NCBI GenBank assembly: GCA_002501205.1
Contig: DLRW01000027.1
Span: 1 to 14,724 of the forward strand
Reading direction: 5' to 3'
Length of the DNA: 14,724 nt
Origin: Flavobacteriales bacterium UBA7878
Lineage (GTDB): Bacteria > Bacteroidota > Bacteroidia > Flavobacteriales > Schleiferiaceae
Both the position numbers and the translations under genes were made by a program. Of this stretch, positions 13,769 through 14,724 are shown in pieces (the stretch's first letter is position 1; every line of letters begins with the position of its first letter). Under the pieces are notes generated by a model. It did no database searches. It had not been told where the DNA came from and saw only the letters and a list, made by a program, of their open reading frames with translations.

Positions 13769-13797
13769 AAAGATAAAGGCCTGGACTTTTGCTCAAG
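13768..13797 (-). promoter_or_regulatory. Bacteroidota-type promoter for the CNGxC gene cluster
   Basis: On the minus strand TTG (13796-13794) is followed after 18 bases by TATCTTTG (13775-13768), an exact match to the TAnnTTTG -7 box of Bacteroidota vegetative promoters. The spacing is close to the usual 19-21. The box abuts or overlaps the annotated GTG start, so the transcript would be leaderless or begin at a later start codon. Confidence 0.45.
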
Positions 13798-13879
13798 GTG
13801 ACTTTCTTCATCTTTTAATCTAATCTTAATTATGCCATTCTCGATTGATAGAGCCGAGGAAGAAGCCTAAATTCGAACT

Positions 13880-14455
13880 ATGAACTTTTTAGCGCATTTG
13901 GCCCTCAGTGATAATGATCCGGAACTTATGATTGGTAATTCCATTGCTGATTTTACCCGCCGTAAGTTTTACGATCAATATTCGGAGGGGATTCGCAAGG
14001 GTATCGAATTGCATCATTTTATTGATGAGTTTACCGATAGTCATGCGATAGTAGGTGAAATGCTCGAAGCCTGGCGACCTACACAGGGTAAGTATGCCGG
14101 AGTGGTGAATGATATCGTGATGGATCATTTTTTGGCCCGTAGTTTCCAAAACTGGACTGGTGAGAACCTGGAGACCTTTGCTCAGAAGGCTTATGAATTG
14201 TTCCGAAATTATTGGTCGGTATTACCCGAGCGTGCTCAGCATACCTTCACCTATATGGAACGCGGTAATTGGTTGAAGAACTACCAGCATCGTTATGGCT
14301 TGGAGAGCAGTTTAAATGGCATGTCACGCAGAGCCCAAAATGAAAATCGCATGGCTCATGCTGTCATTCAGCTCGATCGACAAGAGGATTTCTTCAAAGA
14401 GCGATTCGAGAATTTTTTCCCGGAACTGCAAAAGGCAGTGCAAGATCAGCTGTGA
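13880..14455 (+). CDS. acpH: Acyl carrier protein phosphodiesterase family protein
   Basis: A 191-residue cytoplasmic protein of the AcpH family (ACP_PD, PF04336), which removes the 4'-phosphopantetheine arm from holo-ACP. Family marks are MNFLAHLALSDNDPELMIGN (1-20), IADF (22-25), KGIELHHFIDEFTDSH (40-55) and NDIVMDHFLARSFQNW (77-92). The His/Asp residues (D24, H45-H46, D49, H55, D78, D82, H83) fit the metal-dependent HD-like core. Length matches the family. The start ATG is clear, preceded by a GAGGAAGAAG stretch about 14 bases away. It converges on the fumarase gene with a shared terminator. E. coli AcpH activity is established, but the physiological role is unsettled, and Bacteroidota members have not to my knowledge been tested. 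Confidence 0.85.
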   Translation: MNFLAHLALSDNDPELMIGNSIADFTRRKFYDQYSEGIRKGIELHHFIDEFTDSHAIVGEMLEAWRPTQGKYAGVVNDIVMDHFLARSFQNWTGENLETFAQKAYELFRNYWSVLPERAQHTFTYMERGNWLKNYQHRYGLESSLNGMSRRAQNENRMAHAVIQLDRQEDFFKERFENFFPELQKAVQDQL

Positions 14456-14466
14456 TTTTAGAGCCT

Positions 14467-14502
14467 AAAAAAAGCGCAAAAACCTAATGGCCTTTGCGCT
14501 TT
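14467..14502 (-). terminator. Intrinsic terminator of the fumarase gene, shared by acpH
   Basis: AAAGCGCAAA (14471-14480) pairs perfectly with TTTGCGCTTT (14493-14502), with a further CC/GG pair inside. On the minus strand the stem is followed by a run of seven T residues (14473-14467 region), making it a good terminator for the fumarase gene. On the plus strand the tail TTTAATTATG is weaker but may still serve acpH. Confidence 0.85.
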
Positions 14503-14521
14503 AATTATGCTGTGGAGGAGC

Positions 14522-14724
14522 TTATTTTAAGCTGCCTACCATTTCTTCGGGTTTAACCCAAGCATCGAATTCTTCCGCGCTGAGGTAGCCTAAGTTGATG
14601 GCTTCCTCTTTAAGGGTAGTGCCATTTTCATAGGCGGTTTTGGCAATCTTAGCCGCTTTTTCGTAACCAATCTTGGTGTTTAAGGCCGTCACCAACATCA
14701 AGGAGTTGTTCAAGTAGCGTTTGA
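14522..14724 (-). CDS. fumC: Class II fumarate hydratase, C-terminal end only
   Basis: The last 67 or so residues of a class II fumarase, which interconverts fumarate and malate in the TCA cycle. The fragment reads KRYLNNSLMLVTALNTKIGY at the edge, then AAKIAKTAYENGTTLKEEA, and ends LGYLSAEEFDAWVKPEEMVG plus SLK. NSLMLVTALNxxIGYxKAA and the WVxPExM end are the FumC C-terminal (FumaraseC_C) signature; aspartase ends are similar, but the WV.PE.M ending favours fumarase. The frame stays open to the right window edge, so the gene begins outside and the internal TTG at 14713 is not a start. A strong terminator lies directly downstream. Confidence 0.88.
   Translation of the reverse strand, partial: KRYLNNSLMLVTALNTKIGYEKAAKIAKTAYENGTTLKEEAINLGYLSAEEFDAWVKPEEMVGSLK

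Noticed and set aside
1..14724. CRISPR array, transposon, integron or prophage
   Set aside because: No spaced direct repeats, transposase or integrase motifs, or terminal inverted repeats were seen; gene content and base composition look uniform.

Overview
The window looks like a chromosomal segment of a Bacteroidota bacterium, most likely a marine-type Flavobacteriales relative. Two secreted proteins end in type IX secretion (T9SS) type A sorting domains. There is a PorV/PorQ-family outer-membrane protein, a PurS-type purine enzyme subunit and several Bacteroidota-restricted lipoprotein types. Shine-Dalgarno sequences are mostly absent, and one promoter fits the Bacteroidota TTG / TAnnTTTG pattern. 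Coding density is very high: no gene-free stretch exceeds 300 bases, and the longest (4677-4885 and 8004-8153) hold only promoter-like or weakly structured sequence. I see no tRNA, rRNA, CRISPR array, insertion sequence, phage gene or origin.

Layout, left to right. A 5'-truncated recX (+) converges with, and overlaps by 4 bp, a minus-strand pair: a secreted peptidoglycan amidase-like protein with a T9SS tail, then a ChaN-family protein. Upstream of these on the minus strand is a compact sulfide-oxidation operon, sqr - tusE/dsrC-like - dsrE2-like, ended by a clear intrinsic terminator. A plus-strand CBM9-like secreted protein converges with a zero-gap pair made of a YHYH-domain lipoprotein and a membrane-anchored periplasmic protein whose mature end is probably histidine. 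A single-gene unit with a four-cysteine motif and membrane segments follows. Next is a three-gene minus operon: PorV/PorQ-family barrel, an Lnt-like membrane protein lacking a catalytic domain, and threonine aldolase. On the plus strand, pssA and purS overlap or nearly abut and end in a strong terminator shared with a convergent minus-strand trio (small CNGxC protein, CxxCxC beta-barrel, His-rich lipoprotein) that may handle metal. The right edge holds an ACP phosphodiesterase-like gene (+) converging on the 3' end of a class II fumarase (-).

Functional themes: envelope and secretion (T9SS cargo, PorV-like barrel, Lnt-like protein, pssA), sulfide handling, and two small uncharacterised gene sets with metal-ligand-rich exported proteins. 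Translational coupling by overlapping or abutting stop and start codons (ATGA, TAATG, TAGATG) recurs throughout. The candidates for an undescribed system are the CNGxC / CxxCxC barrel / lipoprotein trio, the YHYH plus N-terminal-His pair, and the Lnt-like protein without a nitrilase domain. Function is inference in all three.
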